From the NCBI GenBank assembly GCA_023384355.1, contig JAHDWL010000031.1, forward strand, positions 1 to 36,601: DNA of 36,601 nt. The letters are read 5' to 3'. The notes under the pieces are model-generated. The model searched no databases and was not told the origin of the DNA. It worked only from the letters and a program-made list of their open reading frames with translations. Shown here in pieces: positions 1 to 7,561 of the stretch (position 1 is its first letter; every line of letters begins with the position of its first letter). A program made the position numbers and the translations under genes. This DNA comes from Anaerolineae bacterium (GTDB lineage Bacteria > Chloroflexota > Anaerolineae > Promineifilales > Promineifilaceae).

Positions 1-395
1 TGCTGGGCTTTGCCGCAATAACCGGCCTGATACTGGGTTGGGAGATCGACGCCCTTTTTCTGACAGCCGTGCTCACTATCGCCGGCTTCTCACTTCAGGA
101 CACCATCGTCCTGTTCGACCGGATGCGCGTGAATATTGCCCGCCGCCCGTTTGAGAAGATCGACCTGATAGCCAATCGCTCGATTGTCGAGACCATTCAT
201 CGATCGCTGGTGACACAACTAAACGCGATGTTTGTGATGGTTGCCATCCTGCTCTTTGGCGGCATATCGATCCGCCCGTTTATCGCCACGCTGTTTTTCG
301 GTTTGTTGCTGGGCACATACAGCTCAATTTTTATCGCAGTACCGCTGCTTGTTACCTGGGAAGAGCGCATCAGCGCCCGCGCCCGGGCGGCATAG
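1..395 (+). CDS. secF: Protein translocase subunit SecF, C-terminal part (5' end outside window)
   Basis: The reading frame is open from base 3 and no start is visible, so the gene begins upstream. About 130 residues remain. The stretch GFSLQDTIVLFDRMRVN matches the conserved SecF motif around the fourth transmembrane helix (the family pattern is S-x-N/Q-DT-v-v-FDR-R-N). It is followed by the SVVETxxRSL-like segment NRSIVETIHRSLVTQ and two hydrophobic helices, the last ending in WEERISARARAA. SecF works with SecD in the inner membrane and uses proton motive force to help preproteins leave the SecYEG channel. SecD is expected just upstream. The following gene starts 9 bases after the stop, so the two may be cotranscribed although their functions are unrelated. 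A resistance-nodulation-type fragment of SecD is the only close alternative; the DTIVLFDR wording favours SecF. Confidence 0.85.
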   Translation, partial: LGFAAITGLILGWEIDALFLTAVLTIAGFSLQDTIVLFDRMRVNIARRPFEKIDLIANRSIVETIHRSLVTQLNAMFVMVAILLFGGISIRPFIATLFFGLLLGTYSSIFIAVPLLVTWEERISARARAA

Positions 396-403
396 AGCTT
401 TTC

Positions 404-1405
404 ATGCAAGCAATTACCCTTTTCGATTCCCGATTGACTGTCCAGCCGGATTGGCCGCGGCCGATTCCCGGCCCTGATGAGGCGCTCATCCGGGTCACGC
501 TGGCGGGAGTCTGCTCCACGGACCTGGAGCTCGTGAAAGGCTATGCCGGCGGGTTTAACGGCATTTTAGGCCACGAGTTTGTGGGCGTCGTTGAGCAGAC
601 AGGATCGCCGGATAACGGGGATTGGGTCGGGCGAAGGGTGGTCGGTTCGATCAATCTTGGTTGCGGGAGATGCGCTGTCTGTCTCCAGGACGGCCCCGAA
701 CATTGCCTTCAACGCACGACGCTCGGCATCCACAATCGGGATGGGGTTTTTGCCGATTGGGTCACCTTGCCGGTCGTTAATTTATTTGAAGTGCCAAGCG
801 AAGTCGCCGACGAGGAAGCGGTCTTTACCGAACCTTTGGCCGCGGCGGTGCGCATACGGGAGCAAATAAACATCCGCCCCACACTCCGTATGGCTGTTGT
901 CGGTCCCGGTCGGTTGGGATTGCTGGTGGCCCAGGTGCTGGCCCTTGGCGGTGGGGATGTAACGGTACTGGGACGGCGGCCGTCATCGCTCGATCTACCC
1001 GAACAATTGGGGTTGAAAACAGATCTGGTCGATAACCTGCCCGATAATACCTTCGATCTCGTCGTGGAGACGACTGGAAACGACGCCGGCTTCGCCCATT
1101 CTTCGCGACTTGTGCGGCCGCAGGGAACGCTCGTCCTGAAAAGCACTTTCCAGGGAAACGCGGATATCAATCTGACGAAACTCGTCGTGGGGGAGATAAA
1201 CGTTGTCGGCTCCCGTTGCGGCCCATTTGCGCCTGCGTTGCGCATCCTCGCGGCTAGTGCCGTTGCCGGTCCGGCCGCACCGTCCGGCATGGCTGTGCAG
1301 GTCCGCCCCATGATAGAAGCCGAGTATACGCTGCAAGACGGCCTCGCCGCGTTTGAACACGCGGCGCGACCGGGCGTGCGCAAGATCCTCTTGCGACCGG
1401 GCTAG
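404..1405 (+). CDS. Zinc-dependent medium-chain alcohol/polyol dehydrogenase
   Basis: This is a 333-residue member of the MDR superfamily (threonine dehydrogenase/sorbitol dehydrogenase-like). Catalytic zinc ligands are visible as Cys37 (AGVCSTDLEL), His57-Glu58 (GHEFVG) and Glu143 (TEPLAAA). The structural zinc site is complete: Cys87, Cys90, Cys93 and Cys101. A Rossmann nucleotide-binding loop, GPGRLG, lies at residues 167-172. The protein should oxidise a secondary alcohol or polyol with NAD(P)+; the substrate cannot be read from sequence. ATG is used, eight bases after the secF stop. The 3' end overlaps the convergent aminotransferase gene by four bases. It runs opposite to the amino-acid catabolic operon, so a joint function is not implied. 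Confidence 0.88.
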   Translation: MQAITLFDSRLTVQPDWPRPIPGPDEALIRVTLAGVCSTDLELVKGYAGGFNGILGHEFVGVVEQTGSPDNGDWVGRRVVGSINLGCGRCAVCLQDGPEHCLQRTTLGIHNRDGVFADWVTLPVVNLFEVPSEVADEEAVFTEPLAAAVRIREQINIRPTLRMAVVGPGRLGLLVAQVLALGGGDVTVLGRRPSSLDLPEQLGLKTDLVDNLPDNTFDLVVETTGNDAGFAHSSRLVRPQGTLVLKSTFQGNADINLTKLVVGEINVVGSRCGPFAPALRILAASAVAGPAAPSGMAVQVRPMIEAEYTLQDGLAAFEHAARPGVRKILLRPG

Positions 1406-2724
1406 GCGTCCAACTCTGCGTACAGCGCCTCGCGGAACATCCTGACCATCTCATCGATTTGCTCTGCAGTGATGATGAGCGGCGGACCAAGCATGATCAC
1501 GTCGCCATCCTTGCCGTCGGCACAACCCGTTGAGTAGTAGATGACCAGCCCCAGATCGAAGGCGCGTTTCCAGACGCGACGAGCAACGCCTTCAGCCGCC
1601 GGAAAAGGCTCCCTGGTAGCGCGATCTTTCACCAGCTCGATGCCCCAGAACAATCCCCGGCCGCGGATGTCACCTACGTTGGGATGTTCACCGATTTGAG
1701 CGTGTAGCGCTTCCCCCAACGTGAGCCCCATGGTCGCTGAATTGTCAATCAGGCGTTCGCGTTGCAGTATTTGCAGCGTGGCCAGGCCGGCAGCCGCACC
1801 CACAGCGTGATGGCTGAAGGTGCCGCCGTGGTTGAAATCGCCCAGTTTGCGCCGGAGTTGCTCCACGTCCTCGCCTTTGGCGGCGATGAAGCCGAGCGGA
1901 AAATAACCGCTGGCTGTTCCCTTCGAGGCGACCATGATGTCGGGCGTAACGTTCCAATGCTCCAACCCCCACCATTTGCCGGTGCGTCCCAACCCGACGA
2001 GGACTTCGTCAGCGATGAGCAAAACGCCGTAGCGATCGCAAATTTCCCGGATGCGTGGCCAGTAATCATCCGGCGGGGCGGCCGCTCCAAGTGATGCTCC
2101 ACTGATTGGTTCGGCGATGAATCCGGCGATGTTCTCCGCGCCATAGCTCAGGATCGCTTCCTCCAGCCGGTTTGCGACTTCAACCCCTGTCGCTGAACTC
2201 CGGTAGGGGTAAGGCGTCGGGATATGGGGGACGTCGTGGAACATGTCCAGATACGGCGCGCGCAGGGAGGGGCGGCCGCTGACGGCAAGCGCGCCCAGTG
2301 TCATGCCGTGATAGCTGTTCCAGCGACCAAGCACGATGTTGCGCTTCACCTCGCCACGAGCGATCTGGATCTGTCGCGCGAGTTTTACCGCTCCCTCGAC
2401 CACCTCAGAGCCACTGCTGAGGAAGTAGAAGCGCGCTTCGGGCAATGGCACAACTTTCGCAAGTTCGGCGGCATAACGCTCCAACGGCTCGCTCGTGAAC
2501 ATGATAGCATGGACGTAGGCCGCTGACTGAGCCTGCTTCATCATGGCGTCGACGATCTCGGTCCGGCCGTGACCGACGTTGACGACCAATGGCCCGCCAC
2601 TGCCGTCGATGTACCGCTTGCCGCTGTCGTCGTAAAGGTAAATGCCCTCACCGCGGGCAATCATTGGCCGCGGATGATTCATTGTTCGATAAAAGACGTT
2701 GCCTTGGGGGTGTGAGTAATGCAT
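1402..2724 (-). CDS. Class III (omega-type) pyridoxal-phosphate aminotransferase
   Basis: This 440-residue protein has the full fold-type I class III signature. SGSE at 104-107 binds the phosphate, the YHG motif at 138-140 stacks on the cofactor, Asp239 in LLIADEVLVGLGRTG pairs with the pyridine nitrogen, and Lys268 in VASKGTASG is the Schiff-base lysine. It transfers an amino group from an omega-amino acid or amine to a 2-oxo acid. The exact donor is unknown; the 4-aminobutyrate, beta-alanine:pyruvate and ornithine enzymes all share this fold. It is the last gene of a five-gene minus-strand operon with a P5C-dehydrogenase-type ALDH and a CoA-transferase, which suggests amino-acid catabolism. 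The ribosome-binding site is GGAGCG just before the ATG. Its stop codon shares the palindrome CTAG with the stop of the convergent dehydrogenase. Confidence 0.88.
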   Translation of the reverse strand: MHYSHPQGNVFYRTMNHPRPMIARGEGIYLYDDSGKRYIDGSGGPLVVNVGHGRTEIVDAMMKQAQSAAYVHAIMFTSEPLERYAAELAKVVPLPEARFYFLSSGSEVVEGAVKLARQIQIARGEVKRNIVLGRWNSYHGMTLGALAVSGRPSLRAPYLDMFHDVPHIPTPYPYRSSATGVEVANRLEEAILSYGAENIAGFIAEPISGASLGAAAPPDDYWPRIREICDRYGVLLIADEVLVGLGRTGKWWGLEHWNVTPDIMVASKGTASGYFPLGFIAAKGEDVEQLRRKLGDFNHGGTFSHHAVGAAAGLATLQILQRERLIDNSATMGLTLGEALHAQIGEHPNVGDIRGRGLFWGIELVKDRATREPFPAAEGVARRVWKRAFDLGLVIYYSTGCADGKDGDVIMLGPPLIITAEQIDEMVRMFREALYAELDA

Positions 2725-2737
2725 GTCGCGCTCCGGC

Positions 2738-2778
2738 CCTGATATTTTTATTGTCAGTGCCTCATTGAAAATATCAGG
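2738..2778 (-). repeat. AT-rich inverted repeat between gctB-like and aminotransferase genes
   Basis: CCTGATATTTT at 2738-2748 is the exact reverse complement of AAAATATCAGG at 2768-2778, giving an 11-bp perfect stem with a 19-base loop. It fills nearly all of the intergenic space, starting directly after the CoA-transferase stop and ending just before the Shine-Dalgarno region of the aminotransferase. No T-run follows on the minus strand, so it does not look like an intrinsic terminator. It could be an mRNA processing or stability hairpin, or an operator. Confidence 0.6.
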
Positions 2779-3549
2779 TCAACGGTATAACCCCTGCGGG
2801 TCAAGTTGCTCGCGTATGATTTCCAGCTCGGCCGCTGACGGGGGGAGCATTTCGCGTAACTCATCGGCCACGCGCAACGGCCAACCGACGGCCGCCTGAA
2901 CGCTTTCCACCGTCTCTCCCCGAGCGAGTTCCACCAGCATCATTTCCCGCTCAGGGTTATCGAAGGTGAACAACCCCTTGTCGGTGATAACCTTTTCCGG
3001 CCCCAATCCGGGCATTCCGAGACGACGACGGGTGTCGCCTCCGTCCACATGTCCCGGGCTGGTCATGAAGTCGAGCTTTCCCACGAAGGCGCGTTTCGAG
3101 AGACGCATGATCATGAAGATGCGCCGGGCGTTGATGGCGATTTCGCACGCTCCTCCCGAACCCGGCAGTCGCGTGCGAGGCTTGTTGTAATCGCCGATAA
3201 CTGTCGTATTGAGATTGCCGTAGCGGTCGATCTGCGCGCCGCCCAGCAAAGCGACGTCGATTAACCCGCCCTGGAGATAAAGCATGAACAGATCGGCCAT
3301 GCTTACGACGGATGTTGCTCCACTGACCAGCGTTGGATCGCCGATTGAGAGGGGCAGGCGCGCGGGCTGCGCGCCGAAAACGCCGCTCTCGTAGACGAGT
3401 TCCATCTCCGGGGAGTGGCTGCGACGCGCGAGATTGCAAGCGATGTTGGGGACGCCGACGCCGACAAAGACGGTGCGATTTCCCTTCAGCTCACGCGAGG
3501 CGGCAACGATCATCAATTCGGACGGCGAGATTTTATTGGTATCGTCCAT
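2779..3549 (-). CDS. CoA-transferase family I subunit B (glutaconate/3-oxoacid CoA-transferase-like)
   Basis: This 256-residue protein resembles GctB. The segment LVYESGVFG carries Glu54, the position of the catalytic glutamate that forms the glutamyl-CoA thioester in this family (Glu54 in Acidaminococcus GctB, from memory). Further family landmarks are GVGVPNIACNLA near the N-terminus, the GGAQID and YGNLNT motifs, and GSGGACEIA. With subunit A (4778-5701) it should move CoA between a carboxylate and an acyl-CoA. Because the glutamate is kept, it is more likely a true transferase than an IpdAB-like hydrolase. The gene starts two bases after the stop of the DUF885-like gene, so the two are probably translationally coupled. 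Unusually, that unrelated gene separates the A and B subunit genes. The substrate is unknown. Confidence 0.88.
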   Translation of the reverse strand: MDDTNKISPSELMIVAASRELKGNRTVFVGVGVPNIACNLARRSHSPEMELVYESGVFGAQPARLPLSIGDPTLVSGATSVVSMADLFMLYLQGGLIDVALLGGAQIDRYGNLNTTVIGDYNKPRTRLPGSGGACEIAINARRIFMIMRLSKRAFVGKLDFMTSPGHVDGGDTRRRLGMPGLGPEKVITDKGLFTFDNPEREMMLVELARGETVESVQAAVGWPLRVADELREMLPPSAAELEIIREQLDPQGLYR

Positions 3550-3551
3550 CG

Positions 3552-4766
3552 TTAATCCTGTTGATTATTCGCAACCAGTTGCGAAGGCAGTATTTGACCG
3601 GTTAACAACTCCCGGAAAGTCGCCGCCGGATCGGCCGTGCCGCGTATCAGGTTGTGCCCGGCGGTATAGGTGAATATATACGACCGATAAAGCGGATAAC
3701 TTATAAACCCGAAGGATTTCGCGGCGCGTTCCGCGGTCATGAGGCCATACGAGCGAAAATAATCGATCGTCTTCTCTTGGTTCAACTGACCTGTGTGATA
3801 GAGAATCGCGCCGTTTCCATTGACATAACGCAAATCTTTGGCAGCCTTCCTGATTTGGCGCATCTGATCGACGGCTTCCGTGGGGAAGGAAATTCCGGCG
3901 GCGGGGAACATAACCCCGGCGTTCCAGTCGAGGTGACTGTCGTCGGGAAAGATCATCTCCAAAGCGCATACAGCGATCCCTTCCGCGATGACAGCCGCGG
4001 GGGAGTGGAGAAGCATGGCCGATTGTTCGGCGTAGCCCTTCGCTTCGTAGAGGATTTGCTCCTTCAAAATCGCCTCGGTATGATGGCCGGGATACCCCTC
4101 ATGGGCGAAAGTGTCGAGGAGCCGGTCGGCGTGGAGCGGCATATCGGTGTTGAACTCGATCAGCGACCGGCCGCGGCCGAGATACCAGTTGTAGGCGCTC
4201 CACGGCTGTCCCTTGACCAGTTTGACCTCTACGCTCTCACCCGGAGGAAGCGTCACCAGATTGCTTGTGCGGGTACGTGTTTCCGACCGTGCCAGTTCCA
4301 GAAGCGGCAAGGCTTGTTCGGTCTGAATCTCGAAAGTCTTTTGCCACGACTGGAGTCGCGCCTCGAGACTCTTGTCTGCGGGGTTGGTGGGGAGAACCTG
4401 ATCAAGGGCGCGATGGGCTGCCTCGAACCTTGACTCGTCGACGAGTTGAGGCTGAATGTCGTAGAGCCGCGAGACCTCGTCGAGGTAATCAATATCCTCG
4501 TCGTTCAACATTCGGATGGTGCATTCAATCGCGCGCAGCGTGGCCGACAGGTAAGCATGTCGCGCCGGATCAGCCGTGGGGATTCGCGTCTGGAGATCGA
4601 CCACGCGAGACAGCAACGCCGCCGGCTTTTCCGGCCCGTTGCTTTCGACCTCGTGTTTTATCTCCGGCGGCCCATAGTAAGCATCCACGTAGCCGTCGAT
4701 GTGGTGCGCGTGAATCTCGAGGACGAGGCGCAGATAATCCTTGCCGAATGAATCGATAATGGTCAT
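3552..4766 (-). CDS. DUF885-like putative metal-dependent hydrolase/peptidase
   Basis: This 404-residue predominantly helical protein has the sequence AHEGYPGHHTE at residues 221-231. It fits the HE-x-x-PGH zinc-site pattern of DUF885 proteins, which are distantly related to thermolysin-like and M3-type peptidases. Glu223 would be the catalytic base and His222 and His228 metal ligands; a later EGIAVCALE segment offers a third acidic ligand. There is no signal peptide, so it should act in the cytoplasm. Many DUF885 proteins are longer (about 550-600 residues), so this is a compact form. It sits between the two CoA-transferase subunit genes, 11 bases after subunit A and 2 bases before subunit B. 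This suggests it provides or processes a substrate of that pathway, for example an amide or peptide-like compound. That role is inference only. The Shine-Dalgarno AAGGGCG supports the ATG. Confidence 0.72.
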   Translation of the reverse strand: MTIIDSFGKDYLRLVLEIHAHHIDGYVDAYYGPPEIKHEVESNGPEKPAALLSRVVDLQTRIPTADPARHAYLSATLRAIECTIRMLNDEDIDYLDEVSRLYDIQPQLVDESRFEAAHRALDQVLPTNPADKSLEARLQSWQKTFEIQTEQALPLLELARSETRTRTSNLVTLPPGESVEVKLVKGQPWSAYNWYLGRGRSLIEFNTDMPLHADRLLDTFAHEGYPGHHTEAILKEQILYEAKGYAEQSAMLLHSPAAVIAEGIAVCALEMIFPDDSHLDWNAGVMFPAAGISFPTEAVDQMRQIRKAAKDLRYVNGNGAILYHTGQLNQEKTIDYFRSYGLMTAERAAKSFGFISYPLYRSYIFTYTAGHNLIRGTADPAATFRELLTGQILPSQLVANNQQD

Positions 4767-4777
4767 GACGCCCTTGT

Positions 4778-5701
4778 TCAGCCGTAGCGGCCGTAGTTAA
4801 TCGGATCGGCCTTGAGATCGCCCGGAGACAGACGATCGAGTGTTCCCTTGCCGAGCTTCTCAAGATAAGCAGCGCGGTCGGGCAGCGCGTAAACCCATTC
4901 ATCCAGCCAGGCCTCTGTCGTCGATTGGTCTCTCGACCACTCATCCCATTTCAGATAGAAGTCGTTATCGCGGTCATAATAGCCCTGAACGTAACTTGGG
5001 TGAGCACCGTAAGGTTCGTGAACTACTGCGTCGACTATCAGGCCGGGGATCAGCGTCCGGTTGGGGTCGCGCCGGATCACGTCCTCGTCGACAATCTCTT
5101 CGACGACGATGATGACCTTTTTCGAGGCGAAGGCGACTTCTTTCTGCGTACCCAGCAATCCCCACAGATGGGTGTTGCCACTAACGTCAGCGCGCTGGGC
5201 ATGGACGAAAGTGACGTCCGGCTTGAGCGGCGGCACAACCGCGATCGGCCCATCGCCATAGGGGCTTTCCACGAATCGAATCAGATCATTTACGGCCGGC
5301 AAATCGCTGCCGGTGTAGCTGCGTAAGGGAAAGAACGGCAAATCGGCCGCGCCGGCCATATAACGGCCGACCATGCCGAAGTGGGAATACTCCTCGATTG
5401 CCAGCGGACGGGGCACATCCTGCTCGACCGCGCGGCGGATGCAATGCAGGCTGCCGACACCGGGATTCCCCAAATAGCTGAACACCAGCTTGGCGGCGAC
5501 GCCGGCGGCTATCATCTGGTCATAGATGAGGTCCGGCGTCAGGCGGCATAGAACAAGATCCCGCTTCCGCTGACGGATAATCTCATGGGCCGCGGCAAAG
5601 CATATGAAGGCCGTGAAGCCCTCAATGGCGACTGTGCTGCCGTCGGTTACATACCTCTCGACGGCCTCGCGCATCGTAATCAATTTGTTGTTGGCGGACA
5701 T
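4778..5701 (-). CDS. CoA-transferase family I subunit A (glutaconate CoA-transferase-like)
   Basis: This 307-residue partner of the subunit encoded at 2779-3549 has GctA-type features. An N-terminal segment of the form MREAVERYVTDGSTVAIEG is followed by a Phe-Thr-Ala loop, then the LTPDLIYDQMIAAG and SYLGNPGVGSLHC segments, and later FVHAQRADVSGN, which is typical of the family. The alpha subunit contributes the CoA-binding part and the beta subunit the catalytic glutamate. The ribosome-binding site AGGTGAG precedes the ATG. The gene lies 82 bases downstream of the aldehyde dehydrogenase, a gap that contains a large hairpin. It heads the subgroup A-DUF885-B in the operon. The substrate is not predictable from this sequence. 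Confidence 0.87.
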   Translation of the reverse strand: MSANNKLITMREAVERYVTDGSTVAIEGFTAFICFAAAHEIIRQRKRDLVLCRLTPDLIYDQMIAAGVAAKLVFSYLGNPGVGSLHCIRRAVEQDVPRPLAIEEYSHFGMVGRYMAGAADLPFFPLRSYTGSDLPAVNDLIRFVESPYGDGPIAVVPPLKPDVTFVHAQRADVSGNTHLWGLLGTQKEVAFASKKVIIVVEEIVDEDVIRRDPNRTLIPGLIVDAVVHEPYGAHPSYVQGYYDRDNDFYLKWDEWSRDQSTTEAWLDEWVYALPDRAAYLEKLGKGTLDRLSPGDLKADPINYGRYG

Positions 5702-5728
5702 GGTCTCACCTGGAGGAAGAATCAGGCC

Positions 5729-5770
5729 AAAGGGCGGACGGATAGAAAATATTCAAACCGCCCGCCCTTT
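5729..5770 (-). repeat. Long GC-rich hairpin between aldehyde dehydrogenase and CoA-transferase A genes
   Basis: AAAGGGCGGACGG (5729-5741) and CCGCCCGCCCTTT (5758-5770) form a 13-bp stem with one A-C mismatch and a 16-base AT-rich loop. No T-run follows the stem in the direction of transcription, so a classic intrinsic terminator is unlikely. In the polycistronic mRNA it would separate the dehydrogenase message from the CoA-transferase part, and could protect the upstream segment or cause partial termination. Confidence 0.65.
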
Positions 5771-5783
5771 GTGCCGGGGGAAA

Positions 5784-7346
5784 TTAGTCAATAACGGTCT
5801 GGCTTTGTTCCTTCATGTACTGCTGGACGTAGTAGAAGCTGCCCGCAGCCTTGCCGGTGGAGCCGCTGCCCTTCCAGCCGCCGAAGGATTGATAGCCGGG
5901 CCACGCGCCGGTCGTGGCTCCTGAAGCGCGATTGACGTAAAGCACGCCGGCCTCGATATTATCGAGGAACCACTGGATTTCGTCCTCATCCTCGCTGAAG
6001 AAGCCGGCAGTCAGTCCATACTCGACATCGTTGGCCTTCTTCATGACTTCGTCGAAATCGTCGAACGCCTCGACCATGACAATGGGCAGGAACATCTCCT
6101 GTTTCCACAGTCTGTGATCCTCGGGGACGTTATCGGCGATAGTCGGCGCGACGTAATATCCCTTGTCGTTGACTTCCTTGCCGCCGAAGACGATATCGCC
6201 ATGCTGGCGCAGGTCGTCGACGAAGCCCATGTAATCCTCGTAGGCGCTTTTATTGATGACCGGCCCCATCCAGTTATCTTTGTCCGTCGGGTCGCCGACG
6301 TTGATCTTCGACGTCAACTCGACGAACTTCTTCATGAAATCGTCCTTGACATCCTTGTGCACGTAGAGACGGGACAGCGCCGAACATTTCTGACCCTGCA
6401 GACCGAAAGCGGAACGCATCGCGCCCAGAGCGGCCTTGTCCAGGTCCGCCTTGTTGCTGACGATGGTCGGGTTCTTGCCGCCCATCTCGGCCACGCACGG
6501 GCGAGGATACTTGCCCGAGGAGAAGGAACGGATGATGTCCATGCCGACGTCATAGCTGCCGGTGAAGGTGATGCCGGCCACGTCGGGATGGTCAACAAGC
6601 GTCTGGCCGACGCTGCGGCCGCCGCCGGTGACGAAATTGAACACGCCGGCCGGGACGCCGGCATCGCGGAACGCTTCCGCCAACAGCCAGCCGGTGAAAG
6701 GCGTGTCCGAGGCGGGCTTGAAGACCACCGTGTTGCCCGCGACGAGCGCCGCGCTACTCGGTCCACCCGCCAGCGCGCCGGGAAAATTGAACGGCGAAAT
6801 GACGACCCATACCCCATATGGCTTGAGCACGCTGCGATTGTGATGCTTGTCGCTCTCTGACTTGAGTGTCCGCGTAAAGCCGTCGTTGGTCTCCATCGCG
6901 TCGCAGTTGTAGCGGATCAGATCGGCGGTTTCTTCCACATCGCCCAGTGCCTCCAGTCGATTCTTGCCGACTTCCAGGCTCATGATGGCGCCCATCTTGA
7001 ACAGGCGGGCGCTGAGAAGATCGGCCGCCCGTCGCAGAATCGCCACGCGCTCCTGCCAGGGCGTGTCGCGCCAACCGGGGAAGGCCGCCTTGGCTGCGGC
7101 GACGGCGTCGTTGGCGTCCTTTGCGGTTCCCTTTTGAAAATAGCCCATGACCATGTTCTTGTCGGTCGGGCTCACCTTGGCAAAGGTCTCGGCCGCGAAG
7201 CGTTCCTCCCCGTTGATGAACATCGGGTAGGTCTTGCCAAGATTGGCGCGGAAATCGGCCACGGCTTCGTCGTAGAGGCGGTGCAGTTCGGGATCCGGGC
7301 TGGCCAGCGTCGAATAAGTAACCTTGAATTTTTGTTCCTGGGTCAT
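5784..7346 (-). CDS. 1-pyrroline-5-carboxylate dehydrogenase-type aldehyde dehydrogenase
   Basis: This is a 520-residue aldehyde dehydrogenase of the P5CDH (PruA/RocA) group. It oxidises L-glutamate 5-semialdehyde, or a close analogue, to glutamate with NAD+. Visible residues are Asn187 in SPFNFPG, Lys210 in VVFKPA, the TFTGS-type loop at about 260-264, the general base Glu287 in EMGGKNP, and the catalytic Cys321 in GLQGQKCSA, whose wording is characteristic of this group. The frame extends 25 codons further upstream, but the ATG at 7346 has GAGGAG eight bases before it and the start MTQEQKFKV fits the family. It is the first gene of the minus-strand catabolic operon, behind a TATAAT promoter. 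No proline dehydrogenase is fused or adjacent, so the semialdehyde may come from ornithine or another amino acid. Confidence 0.88.
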   Translation of the reverse strand: MTQEQKFKVTYSTLASPDPELHRLYDEAVADFRANLGKTYPMFINGEERFAAETFAKVSPTDKNMVMGYFQKGTAKDANDAVAAAKAAFPGWRDTPWQERVAILRRAADLLSARLFKMGAIMSLEVGKNRLEALGDVEETADLIRYNCDAMETNDGFTRTLKSESDKHHNRSVLKPYGVWVVISPFNFPGALAGGPSSAALVAGNTVVFKPASDTPFTGWLLAEAFRDAGVPAGVFNFVTGGGRSVGQTLVDHPDVAGITFTGSYDVGMDIIRSFSSGKYPRPCVAEMGGKNPTIVSNKADLDKAALGAMRSAFGLQGQKCSALSRLYVHKDVKDDFMKKFVELTSKINVGDPTDKDNWMGPVINKSAYEDYMGFVDDLRQHGDIVFGGKEVNDKGYYVAPTIADNVPEDHRLWKQEMFLPIVMVEAFDDFDEVMKKANDVEYGLTAGFFSEDEDEIQWFLDNIEAGVLYVNRASGATTGAWPGYQSFGGWKGSGSTGKAAGSFYYVQQYMKEQSQTVID

Positions 7347-7439
7347 CGAAATCTCCTCGGAATTGATATTGCGGGAAAGTGTGGAAAAGCACAGGCGGGC
7401 TGCCTGCCACGCGGTTATCAACGATCTACAACCGTGCCT

Positions 7440-7470
7440 ATTATACCCCGGATCGCCCTTGATCTGCCAA
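7440..7470 (-). promoter_or_regulatory. Sigma70-type promoter of the catabolic operon
   Basis: On the minus strand TTGGCA (7470-7465) and a perfect TATAAT (7445-7440) are separated by 19 bases, slightly longer than the optimum. The predicted start near 7433 would give a leader of about 85 bases before the aldehyde dehydrogenase ATG at 7346. Position and consensus fit; activity is inferred. Confidence 0.6.
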
Positions 7471-7483
7471 TTGAGGAGAAATG

Positions 7484-7529
7484 AAAAAAGGCCGGAAGAT
7501 CTGCTTATAGGTGATGCAGATCTTCCGGC
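7484..7529 (-). terminator. Rho-independent terminator of the envelope operon
   Basis: GCCGGAAGATCTGC (7491-7504) pairs perfectly with GCAGATCTTCCGGC (7516-7529): a 14-bp stem with an 11-base loop. Read on the minus strand the stem is followed by C and six T (7489-7484). It lies 33 bases after the stop of the C39-like gene at 7562, so it ends the five-gene minus-strand unit and insulates the catabolic operon promoter. Confidence 0.9.
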
Positions 7530-7561
7530 GTTCGGTGTTATGCAGGTAATTTAGTGTGGCT

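Noticed and set aside
3654-4433. Open frame of 259 codons on the plus strand
   Set aside because: It lies wholly antisense to the DUF885-like gene, has no recognisable motif, and the minus-strand product has a zinc motif and operon spacing.
6114-6860. Open frame of 248 codons on the plus strand
   Set aside because: Antisense to the aldehyde dehydrogenase, including its catalytic cysteine region; low-complexity composition.
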